Positions 14,524-34,087 of a stretch of DNA of 64,000 bases are shown piece by piece; position 1 is the stretch's first letter, and each line of letters begins with the position of its first letter. The stretch spans positions 1 to 64,000 of the forward strand of contig JAHBMJ010005458.1 in assembly GCA_018398765.1 (NCBI GenBank), in the 5' to 3' direction. The translations under genes and the position numbers were made by a program. The DNA is from Chromera velia. Taxonomy: Eukaryota; Sar; Chromeraceae. The notes under the pieces are model-generated. The model saw only the letters and a program-made list of their open reading frames with translations, did no database searches and had not been told where the DNA came from.

Positions 14524-16692
14524 AGCGCATTCTTTTTCTTTCGAGTGGAGTGATTCAAATTCAGGTATGATAGAGTTATGCATGAGAGAGACGCCGCGCT
14601 TAAATGCAAGGCAAACTGTCTAGCTTCCTCGTTGTCTTCTGGTTAACTGTCTGTTGCGTTTCTAGTTCAGCTCAAGCTGCTTAATCACACACCGCATTCT
14701 TTTTCTTTTGTGCGGTACGTACTTAGATCAAGCTCCACCAAGAAGACCACAATTCATGCTGACCCAGGCTCCCCTAATTTCTTTTTTTTCTTTTCATCTT
14801 TCAAGGACAGGGCCATGATGACTCGTCAGTCATCCATGCATTAAATGGTATGAAAGGTAGGAAATCAGATAAAAGAGACCAAAAAAAGACTTCCTTTCGT
14901 CATTGAAAGACTCAACTGAAGGAACGAGCTGTCTGCCAGCATTAATCGATTCATTCAGTCTACTCTTCCGTTCAAAGACCACATCTGTGTGCACTGTATG
15001 TCTCTCTGAATCAACTACTCCCACCTTCTCTCTTTTCCATCCTTTTTCTGCCTACATACGGTTTGTCACCCACTGCTTTCATTCTGCCTTACTCATATTG
15101 AGTTTGCCATCCGTTTCCCCTTCCCCCTCAGTTGGAGTGACACTGAGGAGTTCCACGTCCGCTGCTGTCTCTATACTTTGGAGGCGTCTCCCAACTGCCT
15201 GTTGGCTTCTTGTTGTACTCAGCATTTCTCCTCGCCTCTTCCTCTCTTGCATCGTCCTCTCTTCTCCTCCACTGCCTATCTCTTCTATTTTGTCCCTTCC
15301 TATTCCTTCCTTCCTTGTTTCCATTCCCTTGTCCTCCTCTCCATCTTTGTGGTAGATACTGCTGTCCCTGCGGAACAAAAAATTGCTGCTGTGGAAATCT
15401 GGCTGGAGGGTACTGATTGATGAATTAGGGGTGAGCATACCCAGCCAGAGGATACGGAATGCTAAATGCCTGCATAAAATTCAGATACTGTGCATTTGGG
15501 TGTTTGTTCATTCTCATCATGTTCTGTGGACCTCCCTCTGCTGCCTGCATGACGTAATTTTTGTTCAGCTCTGGGGGAGTAACCTTGTCGTCGTATAGGA
15601 AAGACAGATTTTTATTAATCAGTTTGACGAGTGTGGCCCAATCTCTGCTTCTCCTTATGAGTCGGAGGTAGTACGTCTTTCTCTGTGAACTCTTCAATCC
15701 CTTCACCCACCTCCTGACCAGTCTATAGATCTCCGTTGAATCGATTGAACTACGGGGGTCTCTGTGGAGAATCGATTTTTCTTTTTCAATTACGTTGTAC
15801 GATGCCGCTTTTTGGTATTGGTCATCTCCCAGGCTGGGCAGTGCTTGATCACTGAGACTGTCAAGCAGCTTGATGAACGCAGCCCAGTATTCGGCAGGCA
15901 ACTGCTTTCTCTTCTGGCCGCCTCATAGAAACTCACGTAGGGCGTCCTCTTTCGCTTCAAGGAGATCGTACGGGTCATCAGGGATGTGGCATCAGGCCCA
16001 TAACAGCAGCACTGCTAGATCCTTCCTAGGCTGCTTTCCATTTGCACTCATCTTCCCCATCTCTCCACTGTATGCGTCTTGCATGGCTGAGCTGCAGAAA
16101 GCAAAGATCTTGTCGTAGATGATGTTCTGGAGTCTGAGGCATTCTCTGTACTGCTCGTTAATGGTATCAGAATCGAGGCCAAGTGCTTCACATGCATGTG
16201 CTACAGCTACTTCAATCTTAGCGAGTTGGTCTTAAGAACCTGTGAATGTATCGAACTTCACGTCCTTTGCATAGTTTTCAAATGCTCCATCCACTTTCTT
16301 CAGCAGGCGCTCATACTCCTTCTCCCCTCCGGATCCATGGATTGCCTCACTTGGATGGCCTATAGGAAGAGCGTTCCTCTGTGTGGCTGTCAAAGTCTTC
16401 AGAGGCTCAAAGATGTCTATCGGTTTCACCTCGATCTTTCCAGCAAGGGTCGGTTCAAAACCAGACAAAATCGTCTTCACATTCACGTCGTAGTCATTTG
16501 TGGCCGACCAGTCAGCCGGAGAGAACTCTGGCATTTTTTTAAAAGGGGGACAAACAGACGGATAGGACAATGATACAGGAATTAATAAACAGTCTGTAAG
16601 GCGGTTCTCGTCAGTCTATCAATGGGCGATATTGCTTTGTATTGACGGGATGTTTCAGTTCGCAGGGCGATCGCCCCACTGCCGATGCCACT

Positions 16693-17002
16693 TGATTAAA
16701 TTATCCAGCGCTTAATCGCTTGATCGAAAGTTCTTAAGTTTGTGTGTAACCACTTTTAGATTACTTTCTTCCTTCCGGTCTCTCTTTGGTTTGAAAGCAC
16801 TTTACATCTTGCATGCTTCATGTCTGTAATTAACTCCAGTGCTTCGCTGCATGCATGCGCATGTCTCTATACGTATTTGATTCTGTATTTCACGTACGGC
16901 ATTCCAATTTGATCTTACGATGCGCACTGCATCGTCGTGCTCGCTTAGGTCTTATGTCAAGCTGTGTCGTACGGCGTACATCGTTCGGTCAAGGCATCGT
17001 CA
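16693..17002 (-). repeat. Right LTR (5' LTR of the element)
   Basis: 310 bases, TG...CA ends, intact length. Followed by the GAACT target duplication. Confidence 0.8.
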
Positions 17003-17253
17003 GAACTCCTGCATGCCTAGCGATAGAAAAATGATAGAAATTTAAATTTCTAACATTCAAGCAGACTCGGCATTGAAGCCTGTAAATTGGAGCGCAGTGA
17101 GTCATCACTGCTATGCTAGCTGCCATGCCAGTGTCTCACTTTTCATTTTCATGCTAGTTTTCATGAAAGTTCATTCGAAGTTGAATTTTGCACATCATGC
17201 ATCGGGGGGATTCATGCAGCACATGCGGTCTTCTTACTAATACCTTCACAGAT

Positions 17254-25423
<8,170 letters not shown>

Positions 25424-26933
25424 TGCGAATCAGCGAGGATTGCACACGCCACGAAATTGACGCTGCACGGAAAGCGGAACAAAACACAAATATGGAAACC
25501 TTGAAAGCGGGTTTTCACTTGCTCAACCGCACCAACCTCTTTCGACACACTCAGAGACGCAAAGGCCGTGCCACAACTCAGCAGCGAATGCTCCTTCTTG
25601 CACCCTTCTGTGAGCATCAATGCACCAACGTTTACGTCACAGGGGAAAGGTTCTCTAATTGGCACTCAAATTGACTTCAGCATGACTTCGGCCAGAGCTA
25701 GGAGACGCTGATGATACACCGAGTTCCAGAAAGGACGCCCTGATCGACGTCACTTTTAATTCGGTAGGATTGCATGGTCCGCGGGGACCGACCATGGGCC
25801 CGCGCGCGGCTGGCCGCTAACCCCGACCATGCAACATGCTGTGCCCATGCACGCTGAGTGGCAGTGAAGCCGTGTGATAGCCGTATGCAACCATTGGCAG
25901 TCAGACTGAGAGAAGAGGCTGAGGATCCAGAAGTTTTCTCCATCATAGGAAACGTTGTTCAGGTGTGGAAATTTGATAGCGATCGGAGATCTGAAGCCGC
26001 AGAAGTTGCGTGGTCAGCTGGGAGTGCCTTCTGAGTGCTAATGGAGACACCGAGGTGCACTTGTATTTGCGCGCTGCGTATCCCGCGGACAAAGCTTTGA
26101 ATTTGTCTCAGTGAGAGAAAACTACGAAGCTGTTGGCAACCAAGTTGCGCAAGGAGTATCCAACCGTCCCTGCACCTGTACTTCGACTTCATCCACTTCC
26201 GGGGGTTGTCTACTTCAGATCTCTTGTGTGTGTCTCCCTAGCTGGTGACCCTCTCGAATATATATATCGTCAAACATTGAATCAATCAAGTCTCCATATA
26301 CGGCCTTTGTTCGTCTCTGAAGGGGGACTGCTGCATCGATCAGGAGGCCTTGACTTCTTTGCGCAAGTGTGACAGACAGAGTTCCACATAGAAGCACCTG
26401 GCAGCATCACCAAATCAAGGCGCTCACCGATCCTTCAGATTCTCCAACAGAAGGGCACTAATCGTGCACTAGATGAGCGATTCAGGTCGGCTTCAAATAG
26501 GGAGAACAGAGATTGTTATCTCCAACCAAGCGTGACTCTTCCCACTACGGGAGAATGCACCAATTCACAGGGCTATGTGTTTGCTTTGCAAAGGAAGGAG
26601 TCCATCCAGTTTGCCTGCTGAAGTGGACCGATCGAAAAAACGCACTCTTTCTATCGACGCAACACTTTGAAATTCGAGAACGAATGGAGCAGAGAAAACG
26701 TGACGAGTGTTAGTATAGGAATTAATTCTCCGTTTCTTTCATACTTTTGATTACTGTCACTATTTTGATTACTTTTCTCTTCTTTGTGTTCATTTTCCGT
26801 GGTTTGTCCTTTTTTTGCCTTCTTTTCCACTGCTTGACGTGAGATCTCGTAACCATCGACCTGGAAACGGGCAGGATGCTCGAACATCAGAACAGGATGT
26901 GCAACGTTTGATCGTCTGTATGGTGTTCTGCAG
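25424..26933. other. Spacer between PEX1 and the exonuclease gene
   Basis: Divergent promoter region. A GC-rich near-palindrome lies at 25776-25789 (GGTCC GCGG GGACC), followed by GGGCCCGCGCGCGG. The first exon of the exonuclease gene must lie in or near the right end, but no start with the required intron phase could be fixed. A possible transposase relic lies at about 26150-26710. Confidence 0.4.
26150..26710 (+). mobile_element. Possible piggyBac-like transposase relic
   Basis: The plus strand near 26596-26660 encodes VCLLKWTDRKNALFLSTQH, which resembles the K-W-x-D...L-S-T-x-H segment of piggyBac DDE transposases. Near 26170 another frame reads LHLYFDFIHF, reminiscent of the Y-F-D-N-F segment. 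The pieces are in different frames with stops between. No terminal repeats or TTAA duplication were found. Weak assignment. Confidence 0.25.
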
Positions 26934-29900
26934 TTGGAGGGAAACGAAAACTTCCTGTCGCGGATAGGGAGAACTCGAAGAGGCCAAGAGAAGGAGAGAA
27001 TGGTGGAGCGGGCAAAAATGGAGACTCTATAGGAGGTCCTCGAACGTCGTCTCCTGATGCTCCCGGGCCTCGCACGTCGACTCCTTTAACAGGTACGCTG
27101 GCACATTCCTCCGTACGTGGAATGATCGCGGACATCTGGAAGCGACGTCAGACTTCCTTCCAGTTTGTTTCACCTCCTGCGGTCTCTTTTTCTCGATTTC
27201 TCCCTTTCTATGCCTCTGTGGCTACTCGGCCTCCGACTGCCTCTTCTGTCTGCCTGCTTCTCTCCCCTTCACCCTTCTGTCTCTATCTTCACGTTTCTCT
27301 GTTTCAGCCCAGCAATCTCGGTGTTTGTCCATCCTTTTCTCTCTCTATCTCTCCGCACTTTACCGACTGCGCGCTGTTCCCTCCATGTTCTGCCTTGAGT
27401 CGGACCCACCTCTCGTGACGTCATCTCTCTGTGTCTCTTACGTGTAAAGCCTGCCCAAACCCAATCCCACGCAGATCCGTCTGCCCGCCTCCAAGACGTC
27501 TTACAACAAATGCGCCACGCTGAGGAGACAGGGAAGGGGCTCGGTGCTCTCAAGCAGGAATGCCGAACGGTCAGCGATTCCCTCGGGCATGCAGCCCGTT
27601 TTTCTAAAACCCTTTCACTTCCCTTGGTTGGATTTTCAGCCTAACAGTGTCTCCAATACTGATTGAAGGTCTTGCTTGCTCAGCATCTGCCACACTGCCT
27701 GGGAGTGTGAACTGTTTCTGCACATCGATGAAGGACCCTCTTCAAAAGCTCTACCGACGCCAACTACTCTTTCTAGTAGCCTTTACTCACTCTCTTCCTC
27801 ATGCAATTGGTCACACCCTGAACCGCGTTCTTGTGCCTCTCAGTCTCCCGGCCGCTCTCCGACCTCTGTAAACGACTCCAAACATCCCGCCGACCTGTTG
27901 TGCCTTCTGCAGTTGATGGACAGCATTGGCTTGACCAACGCCATCGGTGTGGTTGAGAGAGCCGGGGTGCGCTCTGCTACTGTCGTGTTCTTGGGTCTCC
28001 TCCTTGATTCTCGAGACATGAGCAAACAAAGCAAGAAGGTGCTCCGGCAGCGAATTACGCCAGTACTGGAAGCACAACACATAGACATCTCCTCAGAGTT
28101 CCCAAAGAAGGCCGCAGAGGCAGAGGACAACGCGGCAAGGTACATTGCGTCAAAAAACTCTGTCGAGGTCGGTTGCTTGTTGATCTGATTATTCTCACCC
28201 GCTTGCTCGTTCTACTTGGTTTTTGTCGAATCATGACTTCAGCAGAAGACTGCTCTCTTCTTTTCCGAGTAACCAGTTTCCCCTGTTGATACGGCGAGAG
28301 GTGGTGAGAAGATGCGTGTGAGAAGCACTGTTCTGAAAAGCTCTTTGTTTGTTTGCTTTCAAAAGTGTGTCCATGCACATGTGATCACAGGAAGGACTGG
28401 CCATGACAGACGGAGATCCTCGCATGACGGCGGCGTTGGGGTGTGCGTATGCGCAGAAGAAGAAGTGGGAAGCTGCGTCCCAGTGTTTGCTTCGTCTTCC
28501 CGACCCGACAGACAGACAAGTCACCGTTGCAGAGAGAAATGCCATCCTGAGATTGCAGAAAAGAGCACAAAACATCCATGTCGGTGTCAACTCCGAAAAG
28601 GGTGGGGGGAAGAACGGCGAAACGGCTGGTAAGGGGGGAAAGGGAGAGACTGCCGATTCACTCTCCTTGCAGTCTTTTGGGTGGCAGCGGCGTGAAACTG
28701 TTATGGTCTCGAGTGCCAGCAGTAGCAGCAGCAGCAGCAGCAGCAGCACTGCTGCTGAGGGAAGTCTGGAGGGGTCTGGCATAGAGTGCTTCCAGGGTCT
28801 TGAGGGGGTGGAATGGATAGACACTCTGGAGGGTCTGCAGAAGTTGTGTGAGGAATTTGAATCATTTTCGAACACAGAGGACGGTGCCCTCCTGGGTGTC
28901 GATCTCGAATGGAGACCACAGCTCCTCCCCCCTCTGTTCGACAACAGGGCTCGTGGAGCAGACCTGCTCCAGCTCGCCTTCTTGTCTCCAAAACAGGTCG
29001 CACAGATCAACCAGGCAGTTTCCACCATCACAGCCCTTCCGATCGACCCTCCCCACACACTTCCCCACCCTCGTGTGTTTCTCATCGATCTCTTCACCCT
29101 GAAAAGATCTAACGAGAGCACGGGAGCTGCAGAAAAAGTGCTGACTATTTTCTCTTCGAAATTTCCAACGAAAGTCGGTGTAGATTTCTTTAGGGGGGAT
29201 TGGGATCACTTGAAGAATCTTTTGCCCACTGGCTACACCCACACTCCAAGCCCTGCGTCTCAGTGGGACACCGTCCGTCTCTGCAAAACTTTGTCCAATT
29301 TGAAGCAAGTGAACAAAAGCGCCGAAACTGATACTCCAAATGCACCCCAAATGTCCCCCATGACACCCCTCGCCCCCGCCCTAGTCACCAGCCGAGTGCA
29401 CTGAGTCTCTCACCCGCCTCCGATGCGATGTGGTCTCCTCTGGGCTCTGCTGGCAGCCCGTCTCCTTCGTCCTTCACAAGTCACCCTCCCCCTTCACAGA
29501 AGCAGACGGAACTGAAGTCCCCTGCAGCTGCGAGTTGCGATGTTGCGTCGGGACATGATCCTTCAGGCTCAGCAAGGGGGGATGAATTGAAGAGTCTTTC
29601 CGACGCCGCTGCACTCATTTTCCCCTGTGGACTCAACAAGGCAAAGCGAATGCCCAACTGGCAAAAGCGACCCCTCACGAACAACAGACCGAATACGCAA
29701 TTCTGGACGCTGTGACTCCTGTCGTGTGTGCTGCAGTGGCCATCAGCATTTTCAGGGCCGAAGGCGTGGACGTGGGCGCGCCGCCTCCGTCGAGTTGTTG
29801 GGTTTCACCCGCCCAGCAGCAGGCTCCTGCCAGTGGCAATGGCCCAGGGAGTGCGAACAGAGCGGGACAGAGTTCAAGGGAGTCCAGAGGCGGGCAGAGA

Positions 29901-29939
29901 GTGCCCCCCCCCTCCTCCAAGGCATCAGACACAGCATGA
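26934..29939 (+). CDS. DEDDy 3'-5' exonuclease (RNase D/Mut-7/EXD3-like), frame interrupted
   Basis: RNase D-fold exonuclease. Exons: 26934-27146 (incoming phase 1; true start upstream and unresolved), 27475-27569, 27844-28167, then a large exon from 28391. Exo I is GVDLEWRP (about 28895-28918). Exo II is in GVDFFRGDWDHLKNL with DTVRL. Exo III is EYAILDAV (Y-x3-D, about 29688-29711). Upstream exons give a helical region and a poly-Ser tract coded by CAG-frame repeats. Oddity: the reading frame changes twice. The first change lies in a C-rich tract between about 29332 and 29403. The second is very local, near 29672: NWQKRPLT is in one frame and EQQTEYAILDA, which normally follows within a residue or two, is in the next. 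Each fits one missing base. The C-rich tail after 29900 may contain another. The cause could be assembly error, a polymorphism or early decay. Confidence 0.65.
28716..28757 (+). repeat. (AGC)n run coding poly-Ser
   Basis: About 11 Ser codons in a row inside the exonuclease gene, upstream of the catalytic domain. Confidence 0.9.
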
Positions 29940-31479
29940 CCAGAACCCCCAGAGAGTCACCGCAGAGCTCCAAGACAAAAAAGCCGAGCAACCCTTGATT
30001 CAGGCTGACCCTGCAGCTTCGGCATCTGCTGGGGGGGCCTCGCAGAATCACTCGAGCTCACTGAGTCTCCACGGCACCCCCTCTGACAAAGAAACGAGTA
30101 CCTGTGTCCTGCAGTGAGTTTGAAGGAAGGAGATTGGGGATTTGTCGTTTTTGTTTCCGTTTCCTTCCCCTTCTCCGTCATCTCTTCTGCCGCCTTGGAG
30201 CTGTTTTGCAAGGAGTAGGCGCACCCACACGTGCACCGTCGTGCACACGGGGAGAGAGAGAGACAGAGAGAGGGAGTGACGAACAGTGAGTGGGGGAGAC
30301 GAACCTGGAGAACACATTTCTTGATATGCTCGTCTCGCGGCTGCAGTCAAGGTTGTGGTGTACAGAAGACGTGAACAAATGAGGAAAAGGGAAGAAAAAG
30401 AAGCTAGAGAAGAAGGAAGCCTGCCAGAATGGATCAGGCACCGTTTTGAAATGACAAGAGAGGGAGGAAGAAGGAAAGGGACTGTTGTGAGGACTGAGAA
30501 GCATTCGACCTCTTGACGGAACTCTGTGTGTTGGAGGTTGCTTTTCTACCTCTCGCGTGCCTTCCGGAATCTTTGTTCTCATTCTCACGCAGATATCTCT
30601 TTGGAGTCGTGTTTCCCCTCTCTACAGATATCCCTGTCTCAGTCTCTCAGACGCTTTCAGTAGCAGAGAATATAGATGCGCTCTTTCTCGTTCGTGTTGT
30701 CCTTTGTCTTTTTGTATTTGTTTAATTTACGATTGCGCATCACTTTTGCAATTAAGTAATCCAAAGTTTAACAACCATTATCAATAAGTCATCATTGATC
30801 GTCGTGAATGCATGAACTAGTTCATGAAACACTCTATGAAACAACGTACATTCATGAAACTACCTAGCTAATAGTCTGGGTGGGACTTAGGTTAAGACGC
30901 ACCACAACGGTGCACAATGCCCAGAAAATCCCTAGAAAAATCCGTTAAAATTAATTTTTCAAAAGTTTTTTCATTTTTAGTTTAAAATCCTATAAAAAAT
31001 CTTTTTATTTTTGAATTTTATACAGTTACGGTTCTAAACTATACGTGTAAGATTATGTAGGTGTAGGTATGACTAGAGGTAGGAATATATACGATTATAG
31101 TGTACGTATTTAATGACTATGTTTGATTTGATTATATTTGGTTTGATTTGAGCTTCAACCTTAAATATTTGATATTTGAGGTAAAATTTGAGGTTAACCT
31201 CTTAGGGTTCCTCACTGAGTCACCCCATGTGGCTCGTGACACGTGCATGAAGTAAAAGGGGGTGAAACGTCAATTTCAGTGCAGCTCAAAACGTTTTTTT
31301 TTTGAGAGCAAACCATCAAGATTTAGGTTTTTTCATTTGAATTAGCATGTGTGACGGATTGGTGCCTGCAAAATTTTTTCGGGACCTTCATATTTGAGGT
31401 TGAAAGTCATATTGATCAAATATTTGATCGTATTTTGATAGGTCTTTAAACACTAGGTCCTCCTTGACTGGATATTTGA

Positions 31480-31913
<434 letters not shown>

Positions 31914-31979
31914 CCCCGGGGCTGGAGCCCTAGACGTACGTGCCAGTTATCTGACGTCCGCCTTACACCACATATTACT

Positions 31980-32231
31980 AATGTATGTTCTAGGCTCTGC
32001 ACTCCATAAATAAAAAAAGAAAGAAAAAAAGAAAGTTTCCGATCTTTTTTTTCTTTTTTTATTTATCAACCAAACAATACATAGTTTTTATGCAACATCC
32101 CGTGCAACACTCTTGCAACACTTGAACAACAGTTGTTTGCCTGTTGACGGCTTTGATAGATAAAAAAAAATCCATTAAAAAAAAAGTTTTTCCGATCTTT
32201 TATTTTTTTTTATGTAGTGCAGAGCCTAGTG
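31980..32231. mobile_element. Possible MITE with inverted ends
   Basis: CTAGGCTCTGCACT (31990-32003) is inverted at 32216-32229 as AGTGCAGAGCCTAG with one mismatch region inside. The interior is A-rich then T-rich. CATATTACT occurs on both sides (31971-31979 and 32232-32240), a possible 9-bp target duplication of the kind MULE elements make. The inverted ends do not reach the direct repeats exactly, so an inverted duplication of a retroposon tail is an alternative. Confidence 0.35.
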
Positions 32232-33303
32232 CATATTACTCTACACCATACACGCATATATGCAACGACACATTTTTTTATGATACATGCATCTCTTGCC
32301 TTGCACTTTAAAACCATTGCAACTGCCGATAAACCTGGATACATTTGAATTACGGTCTCAGGATAAAGTTAGATAAATGATTATGCTTGATTTTCCCTGA
32401 CGAAGTGCAAGTGACTACTAGGCGAGTGATTCGGAGTGAAAGGCAGAGTGACAAAGAGCAGGGGTGGAGCGGCCGGTGGCATGCATCTTCTATTGCTTTT
32501 GCAACCTTATGCCTACGTGCAGAGCCCGCCTATCTCTCTTGTTCTTTTCATCTGATAAAACATATACCGATCAGATCTTCTACCTTGGAACGCGGCTGTC
32601 CGTTTCTTTTCCCCTTGAAGTTCTTTTTAATCTTTGTCGTAAGCATCTGCGAGCTGTTTGGCAGTCACATTTTCAAAAGCATCCACAAGTTCCTCATCAA
32701 GATTCTTTTTTTCAGTGTGTTCACATGGTAGTCTGCTTCGTGGACCAAGAAAGTGAACAGAGCCATTTTATCAATTTTTTCATCCCCTTCGATCTGACTT
32801 TCTTACATGGTTACCTTAAGCAATTCACCTGTCGCCGGCTGTCGGCTTTAAACTTGCACATAATTTGAATTGAAACTTCATCCCACGATTGGCCAGTGGT
32901 AGACCTCAGAGACTTTCATAATGAAGGCAACCATCAGCAGGATGATTCCATCGCAGGGCTGCATGGTCTTTTTCGATCGAAGCTAAATACAGGTTTTTTC
33001 GCTCTTTCTCCGCATCCCTCTTGCGGTGGAGGAGGACCTTCTGCTTATTTCCATGCGGAGGCATGTTGTTCCACCCATGCATGTAGATCCCCGGGGTGTT
33101 CGAGATTGTCGTGTCCTGCATATTGTCACGTGCATGAAGGTGATATTAAACTTGAGTATCGATCGGTGTAAACATGCGTGCAAATGCATGTAGGCTTGAG
33201 ATACATATACCACTGCATGCATTCGTGAATTGCGCAGACCGGCATCTTAATTTTTGCATTTTGAAGATCTTTGAGTCATACCTTTTCTACTCCCATACCT
33301 TTT

Positions 33304-33612
33304 CTACTCCTCGCATGTGCAACCATCTTGCTCTCCCTTCACTGTGCACGTTCCCACGTACGCCTGGTTGTAAGTGCCAAAATGGTCTTTCATCAACTTC
33401 TTGCCCAAGCACGTGTCACCAATTTTCTTGTCGAAGCACCAGTCGTCAGTTCCTTTCCCAGGACAGAGGTCTGCTTCTGCCTTCAACTGTCTCATTTGAA
33501 GGAGGGCGGGTTCCTGGTTGGGGATGTGCGGCTGCACTCGAGAGCGGAGAGAAGTCCCGGAGACGCAGGCAAGGACAAAGCAAAAGAGCGCGCCGACAGT
33601 CCTCATTGTCAT
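33304..33612 (-). CDS. Small secreted Cys-rich protein, 102 aa
   Basis: Single-exon frame. I start at the Met pair MTMRTVGALF (33612). The longer frame to 33765 adds non-signal-like residues. Residues 1-20 (VGALFCFVLACVSGTS) form a typical signal peptide. The mature part has six Cys: LCPGKGTDDWC, GDTC, and GTCTVKGEQDGCTC at the C-terminus. A TATA-like motif lies on the minus strand at about 33695-33700, roughly 85 bases upstream. Like the protein at 11598-12134 it is intronless and sits in an AT-rich island, but the Cys spacing differs and I see no clear homology. No family recognised. Confidence 0.5.
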   Translation of the reverse strand: MTMRTVGALFCFVLACVSGTSLRSRVQPHIPNQEPALLQMRQLKAEADLCPGKGTDDWCFDKKIGDTCLGKKLMKDHFGTYNQAYVGTCTVKGEQDGCTCEE

Positions 33613-34087
33613 TTCTGTGTCTGTGTCAAGGGAAGCGGCTTTCAGTAAATTTGGAGAGTCTCGTGGTGCGTGCAGTCTGCAGACGCATTGCAGGATTATA
33701 CCTCGTGATATCGATCTATATATGTAGCAGACGGTAGGTGCATGGACGCATCTGTATGCAGCCAATTAAGTCAATGTCATCTTCAGTGCATGCATGAAAA
33801 TGAATTAATTTTTTAAGATGCATGCGCAGCTGGACTCCGGCATGCCATGCACACTCGCACGCAGTGGGCCCTCGCGGTTCAGCTTGCTGGGCCCGTGATT
33901 CACGCACGGACCTCAGTGTGAAGCGCGGCCTCCTTGCAAGATCCTCCAAGATCGAGTTTTGACAGCTGCCAGGCTAGCATGGACATCTACTGAGCATCTT
34001 GAAGACTACCTAAGTACCACATCTCCGCTTCCCGGGAACTGTCCGCGTTCCTTCTTCTCAAGCTCTCGTAAGAAAAGACTCGAAGTG

